Assembly: GCA_948468465.1 (NCBI GenBank)
Contig: CAOKJJ010000019.1
Span: forward strand, 1 to 43,470
DNA from: an uncultured Eubacterium sp.
Lineage (GTDB): Bacteria > Bacillota_A > Clostridia > Lachnospirales > Lachnospiraceae
DNA length: 43,470 bases
Direction: 5' to 3'
The notes beneath the pieces are model-generated. The model did no database searches and had not been told where the DNA came from. It worked only from the letters and a program-made list of their open reading frames with translations. Made by a program: the position numbers and the translations under genes. Below are positions 7,795-15,418 of this stretch, piece after piece; within the stretch, counting starts at the first letter, position 1; the number at the start of each line of letters is the position of its first letter.

Positions 7795-8703
7795 TTACTC
7801 TGCAGTCAGAAGTACCTTCTTTTCCCTGTCGTAATAGTAGACTTCATCGGAAAGTACCTCTTCCTCCAACAGTTCGGACGCATTGATCTCCCGCACCATG
7901 TTCCTCATGTCTTCCACGCTGCCCTGTATCTTTCCAGGTACCGGGTGCAGGAGTACTTCATGTACCGAGCTTGGAAAAATATAAAGGTCAGCGCCGAGCT
8001 GTTCCGCTGTCCGCTCCAACAGTCCTTCATAAAGCATGCATGCCGCCCCGTATACCTGCTGCTCATTTGTAAGCACGTACAAAGGCAGCTGTTCAAATAC
8101 CTGCGGGTCCGGCCCTTCCCCGCATCCGGATACGCTGCCAAGCACTTCCGGCATACTGCGTATCCATGCATGATTCTGCTCAGGCGTATTCTTAAGCGCC
8201 TGTTCCATAACCTCATCTTCTGTAACATTCCACAGCCTCATATGGTTTCTCTCCAAAGATACAATCTCAGTGCCCTCCCGCAGTGCAATATGGCAGACCA
8301 TGGATAGTCCTAGTTCAGGCACATCCAGATGCGGCAAGCCTTCCAGCGCTTTCACATTGCGTTCTGTATTTACCAACCGGAACAAGATATGCCCACGAAT
8401 CCGTTCCCAGTCCGTAAACCAGTCTGTGTCCGCTGTCTGCGTCCCATGCCCCTGCACACGATAGAACTTTACAATGTCAGACGCAATCACGCGCACATCT
8501 TCCAGCCCACGGTAAAGCTCATAATATGTATCCGTGCGGTAGCATGGGGATACTGCATGCCCATGTTTTGAAATACATATGCATCTGCAGATGACACCGT
8601 TATTTTTAACCGTATCCTGTCTGAAAACCGTGTAATCCTTCCCAAGCTGTTTCCCCACCTCTGCAATCAGCGCCTTTATAAATTTTTCATAGCCCTTATC
8701 CAT
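7795..8703 (-). CDS. DUF5688 family protein
   Basis: The predicted protein has 302 residues. The ATG at 8703 is preferred because GGAGG lies 8 bases upstream; an in-frame ATG 24 codons earlier has no such site. The sequence (N-terminal FIKALIAEVGKQLGKDYTVF, a central YYELYRGLEDV, and a C-terminal half rich in ELGADLYIFPSSVHEVLLHP-type segments) is typical of DUF5688 proteins, which are abundant in Lachnospiraceae genomes and mobile elements. Molecular function is unknown. No membrane segment is evident. It is the last gene before a strong terminator, downstream of DUF932. Confidence 0.8.
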   Translation of the reverse strand: MDKGYEKFIKALIAEVGKQLGKDYTVFRQDTVKNNGVICRCICISKHGHAVSPCYRTDTYYELYRGLEDVRVIASDIVKFYRVQGHGTQTADTDWFTDWERIRGHILFRLVNTERNVKALEGLPHLDVPELGLSMVCHIALREGTEIVSLERNHMRLWNVTEDEVMEQALKNTPEQNHAWIRSMPEVLGSVSGCGEGPDPQVFEQLPLYVLTNEQQVYGAACMLYEGLLERTAEQLGADLYIFPSSVHEVLLHPVPGKIQGSVEDMRNMVREINASELLEEEVLSDEVYYYDREKKVLLTAE

Positions 8704-8890
8704 CTTTCTTTTCCTCCAAATCCTGAAACACCCGGCAGTTTTCATTTTCCGCCGGGTGTCTCCATATTTATCCACATCATTTTACCTGTCTGCTGTTTTT
8801 ATCCACAAATGTACAATGGTTATGCCCGCAGGATCATAGTTTCTATCTTCCTGCATTTCCCTGTGCCCTGACGGCAGCCGCATACCATTT

Positions 8891-9823
8891 TTATGCTGAT
8901 ATTGCCATCTGATACGCCTTGTCAATCATCGGGTTCCCTTCCGCTGTTTTCAAAAACAGGTTTTCCCTGTAATTTTTCGTTTTCCGCACCGGCTCCGCAT
9001 GTGTAGCAAAATCTGATACTGCATTGACAAAACGGTATCCGTTCTTCCCCGTATCCTGCAGATCAGGAGCGTCAAAATACCTGGCCTTCATATCATTTAA
9101 CAGAATGATATTATTTTTCTTCTGCGCTGCGCTCATATCTTCCGTAACCGGAAAGAACTCAGACATATACTCCATCACTTTCTTATCACTCAGCTTCTTA
9201 TGTACCAGGACATCCACGCCCCTGCCCATCTCCGCCATATATTTTTCTGCAAACTGCAGCGTCATTTTTGCATCATCAATCCTGCCCATGATATTTGATG
9301 TATGTTTTGTCATCCAGACGCGCTTTGCCGTACGCAGTGCCAGGTTTAATGTATTCTGGCATACAACCCGTACCGGTGTCATCGCTGCCTTGATGGAACA
9401 GCTCCCATCGTGGGAGTTCATAATGACAAAATATGGTGCGATCTCATCCCCGGCAATGATAAATCTCTCCGGCAGCCTTGCCAGGATAAACGTACGCCTG
9501 CCATCCTGCAGGGAGCCGGCCGTTTCATAGCGGACTCCTTCGCCGAGCAGTTCATCCGTAAATGCAAAGGCTTCCTCATTCTGCACAACCTGGTAACGGT
9601 CACTGACGACCCCCAGTACCCGCTGGTCACAATCCCTTACATTCGCCTTGTATCCAAATACCGGAATCCCGCTATCTGTCAGCATCTCCTGCTGTCCCAC
9701 TTTCCAATCAAGCCCTGCCAGGCGCACAGCCTCCCTGGAATTTGGGGCATCCTCCACAACTGTGCCAATCCCATGCCAAGGCTTTACTCTTACCGAAAAC
9801 ATCGTTTCTACTGCTGCTGCCAT
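8891..9823 (-). CDS. DUF932 family (phage/plasmid-like, TIGR03299-type) protein
   Basis: The predicted protein has 310 residues. The N-terminal block VETMFSVRVKPWHGIGTVVE and the central NSHDGSCSIKAAMTPVRVVC are characteristic of the DUF932/TIGR03299 family, found in phages, plasmids and integrative elements. Its biochemical role is unknown. A GGGGG ribosome site precedes the ATG and lies inside the end of a 43-codon gene that stops one base upstream. Translation is therefore likely coupled. Its place after the recombination genes is usual for such elements. Confidence 0.85.
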   Translation of the reverse strand: MAAAVETMFSVRVKPWHGIGTVVEDAPNSREAVRLAGLDWKVGQQEMLTDSGIPVFGYKANVRDCDQRVLGVVSDRYQVVQNEEAFAFTDELLGEGVRYETAGSLQDGRRTFILARLPERFIIAGDEIAPYFVIMNSHDGSCSIKAAMTPVRVVCQNTLNLALRTAKRVWMTKHTSNIMGRIDDAKMTLQFAEKYMAEMGRGVDVLVHKKLSDKKVMEYMSEFFPVTEDMSAAQKKNNIILLNDMKARYFDAPDLQDTGKNGYRFVNAVSDFATHAEPVRKTKNYRENLFLKTAEGNPMIDKAYQMAISA

Positions 9824-9824
9824 A

Positions 9825-9956
9825 TTATTTTCCCCCTTTTCTTCCTTCCCTGCCTGCTGCTTCCATAAGTGACAGTACGGCTGCGCATACTGCTGCCAGT
9901 ACTTTTACCAGTACCCTGACCATGTTCCTGCCTGTTTTCGTTAACAAATCCTGCAT
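9825..9956 (-). CDS. 43-residue hydrophobic, cationic-tailed peptide
   Basis: An ATG at 9956 follows a near-perfect AGGAGG site and opens a 43-codon frame ending one base before the DUF932 start. The peptide has a hydrophobic helix (VRVLVKVLAAVCAAVLSLM) and a basic tail (REGRKGGK). The layout and composition resemble the 30-residue peptide at 11843-11935, which ends one base before the YqaJ gene. It could be a small membrane peptide, a leader coupling translation, or both. I do not recognise a family. Confidence 0.65.
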   Translation of the reverse strand: MQDLLTKTGRNMVRVLVKVLAAVCAAVLSLMEAAGREGRKGGK

Positions 9957-9986
9957 ATAGAACCTCCTCTGTCCCTGAATTTTTTC

Positions 9987-10790
9987 TTATGCTACATCAT
10001 TCACCGATTTTGTTTTCGCAAGTGCTTTCATAACCCGACTGTACATTTCCTTAGACATATCCTGTGCCTGATCAAACCCATATCTGCCCCTCACTGCATC
10101 CATGCCGACACCTGTACGCTGCAATTCTGTCTCCAAAATATGCAGCTGCTGGTCACTGATTCCTCTTTCCTGCTTTCCTGCCCGCTGTTTTTCCTCAGTC
10201 CCGCCGGATTTACGCGGCTCCAAAGAATTTTGTTCCTGTACCCTGCCGGATTTACAAGGTTCAAGCACTCCTGTTTTCGAATGCAGTTCAAAAACAACCT
10301 TTCCATTTTTCGAATCATTCACGATCCGCAGAGAAATAATCTCTCTGTCCTCATTATAACTAATGGACGCCACACAAAAGCGGTCACTGCAGTAAAATTT
10401 TCCATCCTTCCGCCGGATATCTGCATCTTTGGAAGGCACCCATATAAATGGTGCAGAATATAATTCCCTTCCAATCCCCCAGTTAAAGCAGGCCCTTTTG
10501 AAGCTGTCAGATGCCTGTGATTTTTCTTTTTCATAGTTTCCAATGGTTCCTACATCCTGTTTTGCCACCCACCGCCCGGATTCCTGGTCATACACTTCCA
10601 CTATACAGTACAGGCTCCCGTTGATACACTGATGGGTGCGCTGCCATCCGAACATCCCAAATGTCTCATCCAGAATGCGCTGATCTACCCGCGCATCTTT
10701 ATATAACAGAATGCTCAGTCCTTTTTCACTTACGGATGCCGTCCGGCATTCAATCTCGTCTGCACGCAGCAAACGTATCTGTTTTTCCAT
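9987..10790 (-). CDS. Rad52-like single-strand annealing protein
   Basis: The predicted protein has 267 residues. The ATG at 10790 is preferred because AAAGGG lies about 9 bases upstream. The first 150 residues carry a pattern seen in Rad52/22-family and related single-strand annealing proteins of mobile elements: ECRxAxVxEKGLSILLYKDARVD, then WQRTHQCINGSLYCIVEVYD, then SQASDSFKRACFNWGIGREL. The C-terminal 80 residues are charged, low in complexity and probably a flexible tether. Together with the upstream YqaJ-type exonuclease it would form a two-component recombination system like Red-beta/Exo. It would anneal the single-stranded DNA that the nuclease makes during replication or integration of the element. 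Confidence 0.7.
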   Translation of the reverse strand: MEKQIRLLRADEIECRTASVSEKGLSILLYKDARVDQRILDETFGMFGWQRTHQCINGSLYCIVEVYDQESGRWVAKQDVGTIGNYEKEKSQASDSFKRACFNWGIGRELYSAPFIWVPSKDADIRRKDGKFYCSDRFCVASISYNEDREIISLRIVNDSKNGKVVFELHSKTGVLEPCKSGRVQEQNSLEPRKSGGTEEKQRAGKQERGISDQQLHILETELQRTGVGMDAVRGRYGFDQAQDMSKEMYSRVMKALAKTKSVNDVA

Positions 10791-10837
10791 AAGACTTTTC
10801 CCTTTCGTATTCATATTTGGCAATGCATTATAAAATA

Positions 10838-10868
10838 AGCAGGAAACGCTTTTCTATGCGTTCCTGCT
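10838..10868 (-). terminator. Hairpin between the exonuclease and annealing-protein genes
   Basis: AGCAGGAA(A)CGC pairs with GCGTTCCTGCT; read leftward it is followed by TATTTTATAA. It lies 44 bp beyond the YqaJ stop. It could be a partial terminator or processing site that sets the ratio of the two proteins. Confidence 0.55.
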
Positions 10869-10911
10869 CATAGCCTGCAACTGCCTTACCTATTGGAATC
10901 AGATTCTGCTT

Positions 10912-11841
10912 TCATGCCGCCCGGATCTGGAACCGTCTGGAACTGACTTCCTGTGTATAATTCTGGTAAACTTCTGGAAGTTCTTCTTTGAGACGTCCAG
11001 TATCCAACCTTGCAGAAGATACATGGTTCCATGTGATACGGTATTTTTCACTGGCGGCACGCTCATGATCTTTCATGAACAGCTTCACTTCCTGCTCAAT
11101 CCGCTTTTGTTCTTCCTGCAGTTTCTTTACTTCTGCGGCGATCTTTGCACGACGTTCCAGTTTCTCATCAAATCCAGTCATCTTCAATAGGCCCTTCTTC
11201 CCTGCCGTATGGAAATACTGATTCAGGACTTCATCACAGATTTCGGAACCGTCTGGATCAGGGATAGCTCCCGGCACAACATGCCTGCACCAGAAATTTT
11301 CTTCTGTTTCTACAAGCGCCATGATCAGGTCATCATCCCAGACCAGTTTCCGATAGGTAAATTCCCGTCCCAGAATCACCACCGCCAGATACCAGACCTT
11401 CTTATTTAAGACGGCCATATAATGATAACACTGCATCATATAATGCAGAGGGATGTTCCCATCCTTCCATTTATCCGCCTGATATGCGTTGGCCGTCTTG
11501 CATTCTAACCCTGCATCTTCCCCGATCACAAGCCGATCCACGTCTGCGATCATAAACGGATGTTCCACACTGCGGTACATATAATTGGAACGCCTCACCT
11601 TAAACCCGGTCGCTTCCATAAACCGTTTTGCCACATAATCCTCCAGGTCATGGCCAATGCGCACCGCTTCGCTGCTGATCTCTTCCACTTCCTCCGATGT
11701 CTTGTCATAAAACACTTTCATCGGACTGCTGTACGGGTGCAAGCCGCACACTGCCCCTGCATCCGAGCCGCCAATTCCTGCCTTTCTTAAGCGCAGCCAT
11801 TCTTCACGGCTCATACCTGCTGTTGGAATCCTCTCATACAT
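10912..11841 (-). CDS. YqaJ-type viral recombinase / lambda-Exo-like exonuclease
   Basis: The predicted protein has 309 residues. The N-terminus RLRKAGIGGSDAGAVCGLHP is the YqaJ family hallmark. Residues around 100-120 (MIADVDRLV...AGLECKTAN) supply the PD-(D/E)XK core, with D, E and K in place. The C-terminal third (ERRAKIAAEVKKLQEEQKRI) is a coiled coil. Members degrade one strand of duplex ends 5' to 3' and feed an annealing protein. It is the first large gene after promoter-like DNA at about 12008-12025, preceded by a 30-codon gene that ends one base before its ATG. Confidence 0.88.
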   Translation of the reverse strand: MYERIPTAGMSREEWLRLRKAGIGGSDAGAVCGLHPYSSPMKVFYDKTSEEVEEISSEAVRIGHDLEDYVAKRFMEATGFKVRRSNYMYRSVEHPFMIADVDRLVIGEDAGLECKTANAYQADKWKDGNIPLHYMMQCYHYMAVLNKKVWYLAVVILGREFTYRKLVWDDDLIMALVETEENFWCRHVVPGAIPDPDGSEICDEVLNQYFHTAGKKGLLKMTGFDEKLERRAKIAAEVKKLQEEQKRIEQEVKLFMKDHERAASEKYRITWNHVSSARLDTGRLKEELPEVYQNYTQEVSSRRFQIRAA

Positions 11842-11842
11842 C

Positions 11843-11935
11843 TTACTTCCCTCCTTCCAGTTTTTTTGCCGCCCAGATGATCAGGCTGGCCGCTGCTTTT
11901 CCCGCAAGTTTCAAAATCTTCATTCCTGTCTGCAT
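11843..11935 (-). CDS. 30-residue amphipathic/hydrophobic peptide
   Basis: An AGGAGG site precedes the ATG at 11935, and the 30-codon frame stops one base before the YqaJ start. The peptide (MQTGMKILKLAGKAAASLII, then WAAKKLEGGK) starts with MQ, has a hydrophobic helix and ends in a basic GGK tail, like the 43-residue peptide at 9825-9956. The ribosome site of the exonuclease gene lies inside its last codons. A membrane-active or leader role is possible but unproven. Confidence 0.65.
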   Translation of the reverse strand: MQTGMKILKLAGKAAASLIIWAAKKLEGGK

Positions 11936-12007
11936 AAATAAAATTCCTCCTTCTTTTTCAGTCATATGCTGAAAAAACATTCCTGCATATGCTGTATCCT
12001 ATTTTTA

Positions 12008-12025
12008 CACTGAGATAATATATCA
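12008..12025 (-). promoter_or_regulatory. Shared promoter-like motif, copy 1
   Basis: Read leftward, TGATATATTATCTC(A)GTG lies about 75 bp upstream of the 30-codon gene and YqaJ. It contains TATTAT, usable as a -10 hexamer, with TTCATT 16 bp upstream. The same 18-mer, with one difference, recurs at 15746-15763 in front of another leftward gene. Confidence 0.55.
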
Positions 12026-12082
12026 TTGAAAAAACGAATGAAGCGATTTTATCCTGCTACAGAATCCCTCCCATTGAACGCA

Positions 12083-12118
12083 TAAAAAAATAAGCGGTGC
12101 CGCATCCCGGCATCCGCT
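12083..12118 (-). terminator. Intrinsic terminator of the upstream leftward genes
   Basis: AGCGG(T)GCCG pairs with CGGC(AT)CCGCT. Read leftward it is followed by TATTTTTTTATG. It lies about 35 bp past the stop of the gene at 12153-12635 and ends that transcription unit before the YqaJ promoter. Confidence 0.8.
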
Positions 12119-12152
12119 ACCTACATAAAATAAATATAAAAAAATTAACAGA

Positions 12153-12635
12153 TCATGCATGATATTCCGACAGTTCTTTCAAAATATCTTCCGCACTGCA
12201 TTTCTGGTCGCTGACCGCAATAATTTCTTTCAAATCTTCCATAAATTTACCGACTTCCCATAAAGCAAATGCATGTGCATATTCTTCCCTACTGCAAAAT
12301 AACCGCTCACCTGCAGTTTCATTTAAGACAATCTTGTGCAGTATTTCCTCAAGCTTCTTCTCTTTTTTGTCTAATAGATATTCTACAAGATTGTAAATAC
12401 CAGACAACCTGTTTCTTATTTCTATAAAAATATATTCCTCAACTTCCGACCCGCTTTCTACATATTCATTTTCATCCATAAAGTTATCTATACTTTCGAT
12501 CTGCTGCTCCATATCCCTGGAGATACACATAAGATCCAGCCATCTCTCCAATCTGATATACACACGTTCACACCAGTCCCCGTCATTCATACAGCAATGA
12601 TCCTGACAGTTCCTGTTTTCCCTGTCATACTCCAT
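12153..12635 (-). CDS. Uncharacterised acidic helical protein
   Basis: The predicted protein has 160 residues. The ATG at 12635 follows GAGAGG; an in-frame ATG 13 codons upstream lacks a site. The N-terminus has a Cys-rich patch (CQDHCCMNDGDWC). The rest is acidic and predicted mostly helical (ERWLDLMCISRDMEQQIESI, EYLLDKKEKKLEEILHKIV). There is no membrane segment or known motif. It is the last gene of the unit that begins with the gene at 14908 and is followed by a strong terminator. Function unknown. Confidence 0.65.
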   Translation of the reverse strand: MEYDRENRNCQDHCCMNDGDWCERVYIRLERWLDLMCISRDMEQQIESIDNFMDENEYVESGSEVEEYIFIEIRNRLSGIYNLVEYLLDKKEKKLEEILHKIVLNETAGERLFCSREEYAHAFALWEVGKFMEDLKEIIAVSDQKCSAEDILKELSEYHA

Positions 12636-12686
12636 TTTATTTTTCCTCTCTCTGCATCCATACACTGCCATCACTGTATCCTTCCA

Positions 12687-12857
12687 TTACCAGATGATAT
12701 GTCTCTCATTTATATTTCTTCCGCATTTTCTGCATCTGCAATTTTTCAGCAGTCTACGTTTTACATTTTCTTTCATACCGAGCCTTTCCATACAATATGG
12801 GCATCTGGCCCGCATCCACAGCGGCCAGGATGCTACTCCCCTTGCATCCACATGCAT
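12687..12857 (-). CDS. 56-residue zinc-ribbon protein
   Basis: The ATG at 12857 lies 6 bases after GGAGGG. Two CxxC-type knuckles (CPYC near residue 19 and CRCRKCG near residue 40) suggest one zinc-ribbon fold, and the spacer is very basic (ENVKRRLLKN). Small zinc-ribbon proteins of this type are common accessory genes in phage-like elements and may bind nucleic acid or a protein partner. It sits in a leftward string of tiny genes. Confidence 0.65.
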   Translation of the reverse strand: MHVDARGVASWPLWMRARCPYCMERLGMKENVKRRLLKNCRCRKCGRNINERHIIW

Positions 12858-12904
12858 CTTCATCCCTCCATTTTTTGTGATACTGCTGCAGGCCATCCAC
12901 AGCC

Positions 12905-13153
12905 TTATCTTTTTACAAGCCGTATATATTTATCCCCCGCCCCGGCCTCGACATTATAATTTTTTAAAACCGCAAGAAGTACAGATGCTGACAGCATACA
13001 AAGACTGATATCCGCTGTCGCAATACCAGCAGCTGCCACAGCCGCCGGCAGCACTGCAGGAGCTGCAAACAATGACGCTGGTGTAGCCGATGCAGCAAGC
13101 ACTGGCAGCAACGCCGCCACTGCAGCAGGTTTCAGCTTACACATCCATTTCAT
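12905..13153 (-). CDS. 82-residue Ala-rich hydrophobic protein, translationally coupled
   Basis: The ATG at 13153 overlaps the TGA of the preceding gene (ATGA). The protein opens with a basic MKWMCKLKPAAV, then has about 50 residues of Ala-, Leu- and Val-rich sequence that could form two membrane helices, and ends in a charged tail (DKYIRLVKR). Together with the upstream 38-residue product it reads like one protein split in two frames. Membrane location is likely; function unknown. Confidence 0.6.
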   Translation of the reverse strand: MKWMCKLKPAAVAALLPVLAASATPASLFAAPAVLPAAVAAAGIATADISLCMLSASVLLAVLKNYNVEAGAGDKYIRLVKR

Positions 13154-13266
13154 TTTTTTGCCAGACCTCCCTTTACTTCGATACATGGCGCCTTATCTTT
13201 CATTGCTTTTTCTAATTCATTTTTTGTAGTAACTACAATAACACTACCTGTTTTTTTTCCAAACAT
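13150..13266 (-). CDS. 38-residue protein upstream of and overlapping the hydrophobic protein
   Basis: GGAAGGG lies 9 bases before the ATG at 13266. The product (MFGKKTGSVIVVTTKNELEK and AMKDKAPCIEVKGGLAKK) has a beta-alpha-beta look and ends in the 4-base ATGA overlap with the next start. A sequence running IEVKGGLAKK straight into MKWMCKLKP makes sense as one polypeptide, so this may be a natural split or a frameshifted ancestral gene. Confidence 0.6.
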   Translation of the reverse strand: MFGKKTGSVIVVTTKNELEKAMKDKAPCIEVKGGLAKK

Positions 13267-13346
13267 ACCTGTAATCCCTTCCAAATCTGTTCATTCTGCA
13301 CTTTCAACAGTTCTTTGATACTGCAGCCTGATTCCTTGTCTCTGCT

Positions 13347-13511
13347 TTATTTTCCCTTTTCCAGTTCCCTGCGGATTGTCCCAATTTTTTTATCTGACCG
13401 GGTATCCCTCCCATCTGCATTACGTATAGTTCCCGCAGGCAGTCCGTGCTTCTTTTCAAAACTGCTTACTGTACAATCACTTCTTGTTTTTCTGGTTTTC
13501 TTTACTCCCAT
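13347..13511 (-). CDS. 54-residue basic protein
   Basis: GGGAGAAGG precedes the ATG at 13511. The product is strongly basic (MGVKKTRKTRSDCTVSSFEK, KHGLPAGTIRNADGRDTRSD, then KKIGTIRRELEKGK). KHGLPAGTIRN looks like part of a helix-turn-helix recognition region, so DNA binding is plausible. I see no close named family. Confidence 0.55.
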   Translation of the reverse strand: MGVKKTRKTRSDCTVSSFEKKHGLPAGTIRNADGRDTRSDKKIGTIRRELEKGK

Positions 13512-13545
13512 AGCCTTCTCCCTTCTGTGTTCTTAAATACTGACA

Positions 13546-13968
13546 TTAATAGTTATTTTTCCTAAATAATCTGCTGATTAAAGAATGTTTCCTCCTTCCC
13601 GAAAGCTCCATACGCAAATTTCCCCTTAGTGTTGCCACTACATCGTTAAAATTTTTTACTGTTTCAGAATCCTTTAAATCTATCTGCAACATAGCTTTTT
13701 CAACTTGATCATTAAATTTTTTTATCACCATTGCATCTATGGCCATGCTTTTTTCCTGAATCCGTTCCTCACTAATAATTGCCTGTGTATATATTTGAGA
13801 CACAGTCTGATATATATCTGCAGATACTTTTCCTGCAATATCCATAAGACTTGTAATAAGTTCAGAAACAGCTGCATCGGATAATTCTGCCTGAATATCC
13901 CCATATTGATTCTTTTGAATCCGCATCATCACTCGGTCTGTCACCGAAACTAATTCATTTTCACCCAT
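13546..13968 (-). CDS. Uncharacterised helical protein paired with a membrane protein
   Basis: The predicted protein has 140 residues, starting 4 bp after the stop of the membrane protein gene 13973-14908. It is predicted as long amphipathic helices (LITSLMDIAGKVSADIYQTV, MVIKKFNDQVEKAMLQIDLK) with a basic C-terminus (SRLFRKNNY). There is no membrane segment and no known motif. Near-adjacent genes imply a complex of the two products. Function unknown; both could be a cargo system. Confidence 0.65.
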   Translation of the reverse strand: MGENELVSVTDRVMMRIQKNQYGDIQAELSDAAVSELITSLMDIAGKVSADIYQTVSQIYTQAIISEERIQEKSMAIDAMVIKKFNDQVEKAMLQIDLKDSETVKNFNDVVATLRGNLRMELSGRRKHSLISRLFRKNNY

Positions 13969-13972
13969 TTTT

Positions 13973-14908
13973 TCATCCTTTCTTTATATTCTTTATCTTT
14001 TTCTCCAACCGGCTCCGTTTCGCAAGCCCTTTATAAGAACTCTTCACATCAGACAACATGTTTTTTCTGTTTTTTTCAGAAAATACCACCCTATTCTGCG
14101 TCATGTCTGCTGTTCGGCCTGCCTGAATCACTAAATCCTCTTTCTTCGCAACCTGTGCATCCATATAAAACATCTGTTGTTGTAATTCAGTCATTTTTCT
14201 TTCTATATATATACATAACTCATTCACATCGTGCATATATTCCTGTATTTGATCTCTGGAACCGAATATTCTTACTGCCGAAATCTCAAGTAATGGTACA
14301 TCTATATTTTCATTGAATCCCTCAATGTACTTTTGTTTTCCCTGCCTTTTCCCAATGACAGATGCAATATGATTGATCTTCTGATTCATTCCATTATATA
14401 AACTGGCACTTTGATTGTATTGCGATACACCTTCACCATATATTTTAAGATGTTCATCAAGCTTTTTGCTGCACCTGTATAAATCGCCCATCACATCCAC
14501 CCTGCAATACACAATAAAAGCCAGCAGTAAAGTTACGCCAGAAAGCAGCATGCTAAGAAAAATACCCAGAATGATATCTGTATTCTTTTGTGGCCTGATT
14601 CCTTTAAATATGCATATAATCACATATAAGCACCATAATAAAGCTATAGCAGTACATGCGTGAAATGGGAAAAAATAATGGCGTGCCCCTTTCTTCATTG
14701 CTTGCAATAATCCAATCAATGACTCTAAAATAACCGCCCCTATTAACATAAAAATTATAAACTGCTTTAATGAAATATAATCTGACGCCAAACAGCGGTA
14801 CAAGTCATTCCAGCCGATACAAGCTGCACAAATTATTACAGCATACAGCAATACAGCATGACATAATCTTCTTTTGACTTTTTTACGAATATCGGAACTA
14901 TTTTCCAT
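13973..14908 (-). CDS. Four-helix membrane protein with cytoplasmic coiled-coil tail
   Basis: The predicted protein has 311 residues, with GGGGAGGAG before the ATG at 14908. Residues 1-16 are basic. Four hydrophobic segments follow at about 17-35, 48-68, 80-100 and 115-140. The last 165 residues are soluble and helical (MTELQQQMFYMDAQVAKKED) with a basic end (RLEKKIKNIKKG). It is the first gene behind the strong promoter at 15001-15029 and is followed at 4 bp by the gene 13546-13968. The topology, a membrane anchor with a coiled-coil sensor-like tail, is reminiscent of effector halves of defence or abortive-infection pairs, but no family is recognised. Confidence 0.65.
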   Translation of the reverse strand: MENSSDIRKKVKRRLCHAVLLYAVIICAACIGWNDLYRCLASDYISLKQFIIFMLIGAVILESLIGLLQAMKKGARHYFFPFHACTAIALLWCLYVIICIFKGIRPQKNTDIILGIFLSMLLSGVTLLLAFIVYCRVDVMGDLYRCSKKLDEHLKIYGEGVSQYNQSASLYNGMNQKINHIASVIGKRQGKQKYIEGFNENIDVPLLEISAVRIFGSRDQIQEYMHDVNELCIYIERKMTELQQQMFYMDAQVAKKEDLVIQAGRTADMTQNRVVFSEKNRKNMLSDVKSSYKGLAKRSRLEKKIKNIKKG

Positions 14909-15000
14909 TTCTCCTCCCCATAATTTTAATCAGCCATATTTAACATACACAAACCTTATTATCGCCTCTATTTATAGTATCTTTCAAAAAATCTATAATC

Positions 15001-15041
15001 ATATTATCACCTAATGTATTTTGTGTCAACTCTTTAAGAGT
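15001..15041 (-). promoter_or_regulatory. Strong leftward promoter with inverted-repeat operator
   Basis: Read leftward, TTGACA (15029-15024), a 17-bp spacer and TAATAT (15006-15001) form a near-consensus housekeeping promoter for the operon starting at 14908. An inverted repeat ACTCTT-T-AAGAGT (15029-15041) touches the -35 box. It lies between this promoter and the divergent XRE gene, so it is the likely repressor operator. Confidence 0.8.
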
Positions 15042-15107
15042 ATATACGATCCTCCTATTGTGTTGTTCATAACAGCAGAATATTAATATCGCAGGAGGTG
15101 ATCGCAT

Positions 15108-15404
15108 ATGATAAATGGCTTGCCAGAAAAACTGAAAACACTTCGCATCCAATACGGCCTTTCCCAAAAAGAAGCGGCTTCCCGGCTTGGCATATCCCCT
15201 TCCATTGTTTCAAGCTATGAAACCGGAGAGCGGACGCCAAGTACGGAAAACCTGCTTGCCCTGTCCTACCTCTACAAATGCTCCACAGATTACCTGCTTG
15301 GACGTATACAGGACGAACCACGGATGATCCTGAACACAGATGGATTAAACAGCCGCCAGATACAAGTACTTTCTGAACTTATAGAAACAATGAAGCATGA
15401 GTAA
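15108..15404 (+). CDS. XRE/Cro-CI family repressor
   Basis: The predicted protein has 98 residues, with AGGAGGTGATCG before the ATG. Residues 7-60 form a classic HTH_3 domain (LKTLRIQYGLSQKEAASRLG, then ISPSIVSSYETGERTPS) with the usual YLLG end (CSTDYLLGR). A short C-terminal tail may serve dimerisation. There is no peptidase or sensor domain. It faces away from the promoter/operator at 15001-15041 and is the evident regulator of the leftward accessory operon, like ImmR-type regulators of integrative elements. Confidence 0.88.
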   Translation: MINGLPEKLKTLRIQYGLSQKEAASRLGISPSIVSSYETGERTPSTENLLALSYLYKCSTDYLLGRIQDEPRMILNTDGLNSRQIQVLSELIETMKHE

Positions 15405-15418
15405 TCCACCCATGCTTC

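Noticed and set aside
14940..15167. Leftward 75-codon open frame across the XRE promoter region
   Set aside because: It covers the divergent promoter/operator and the XRE start codon, and has no coding character.
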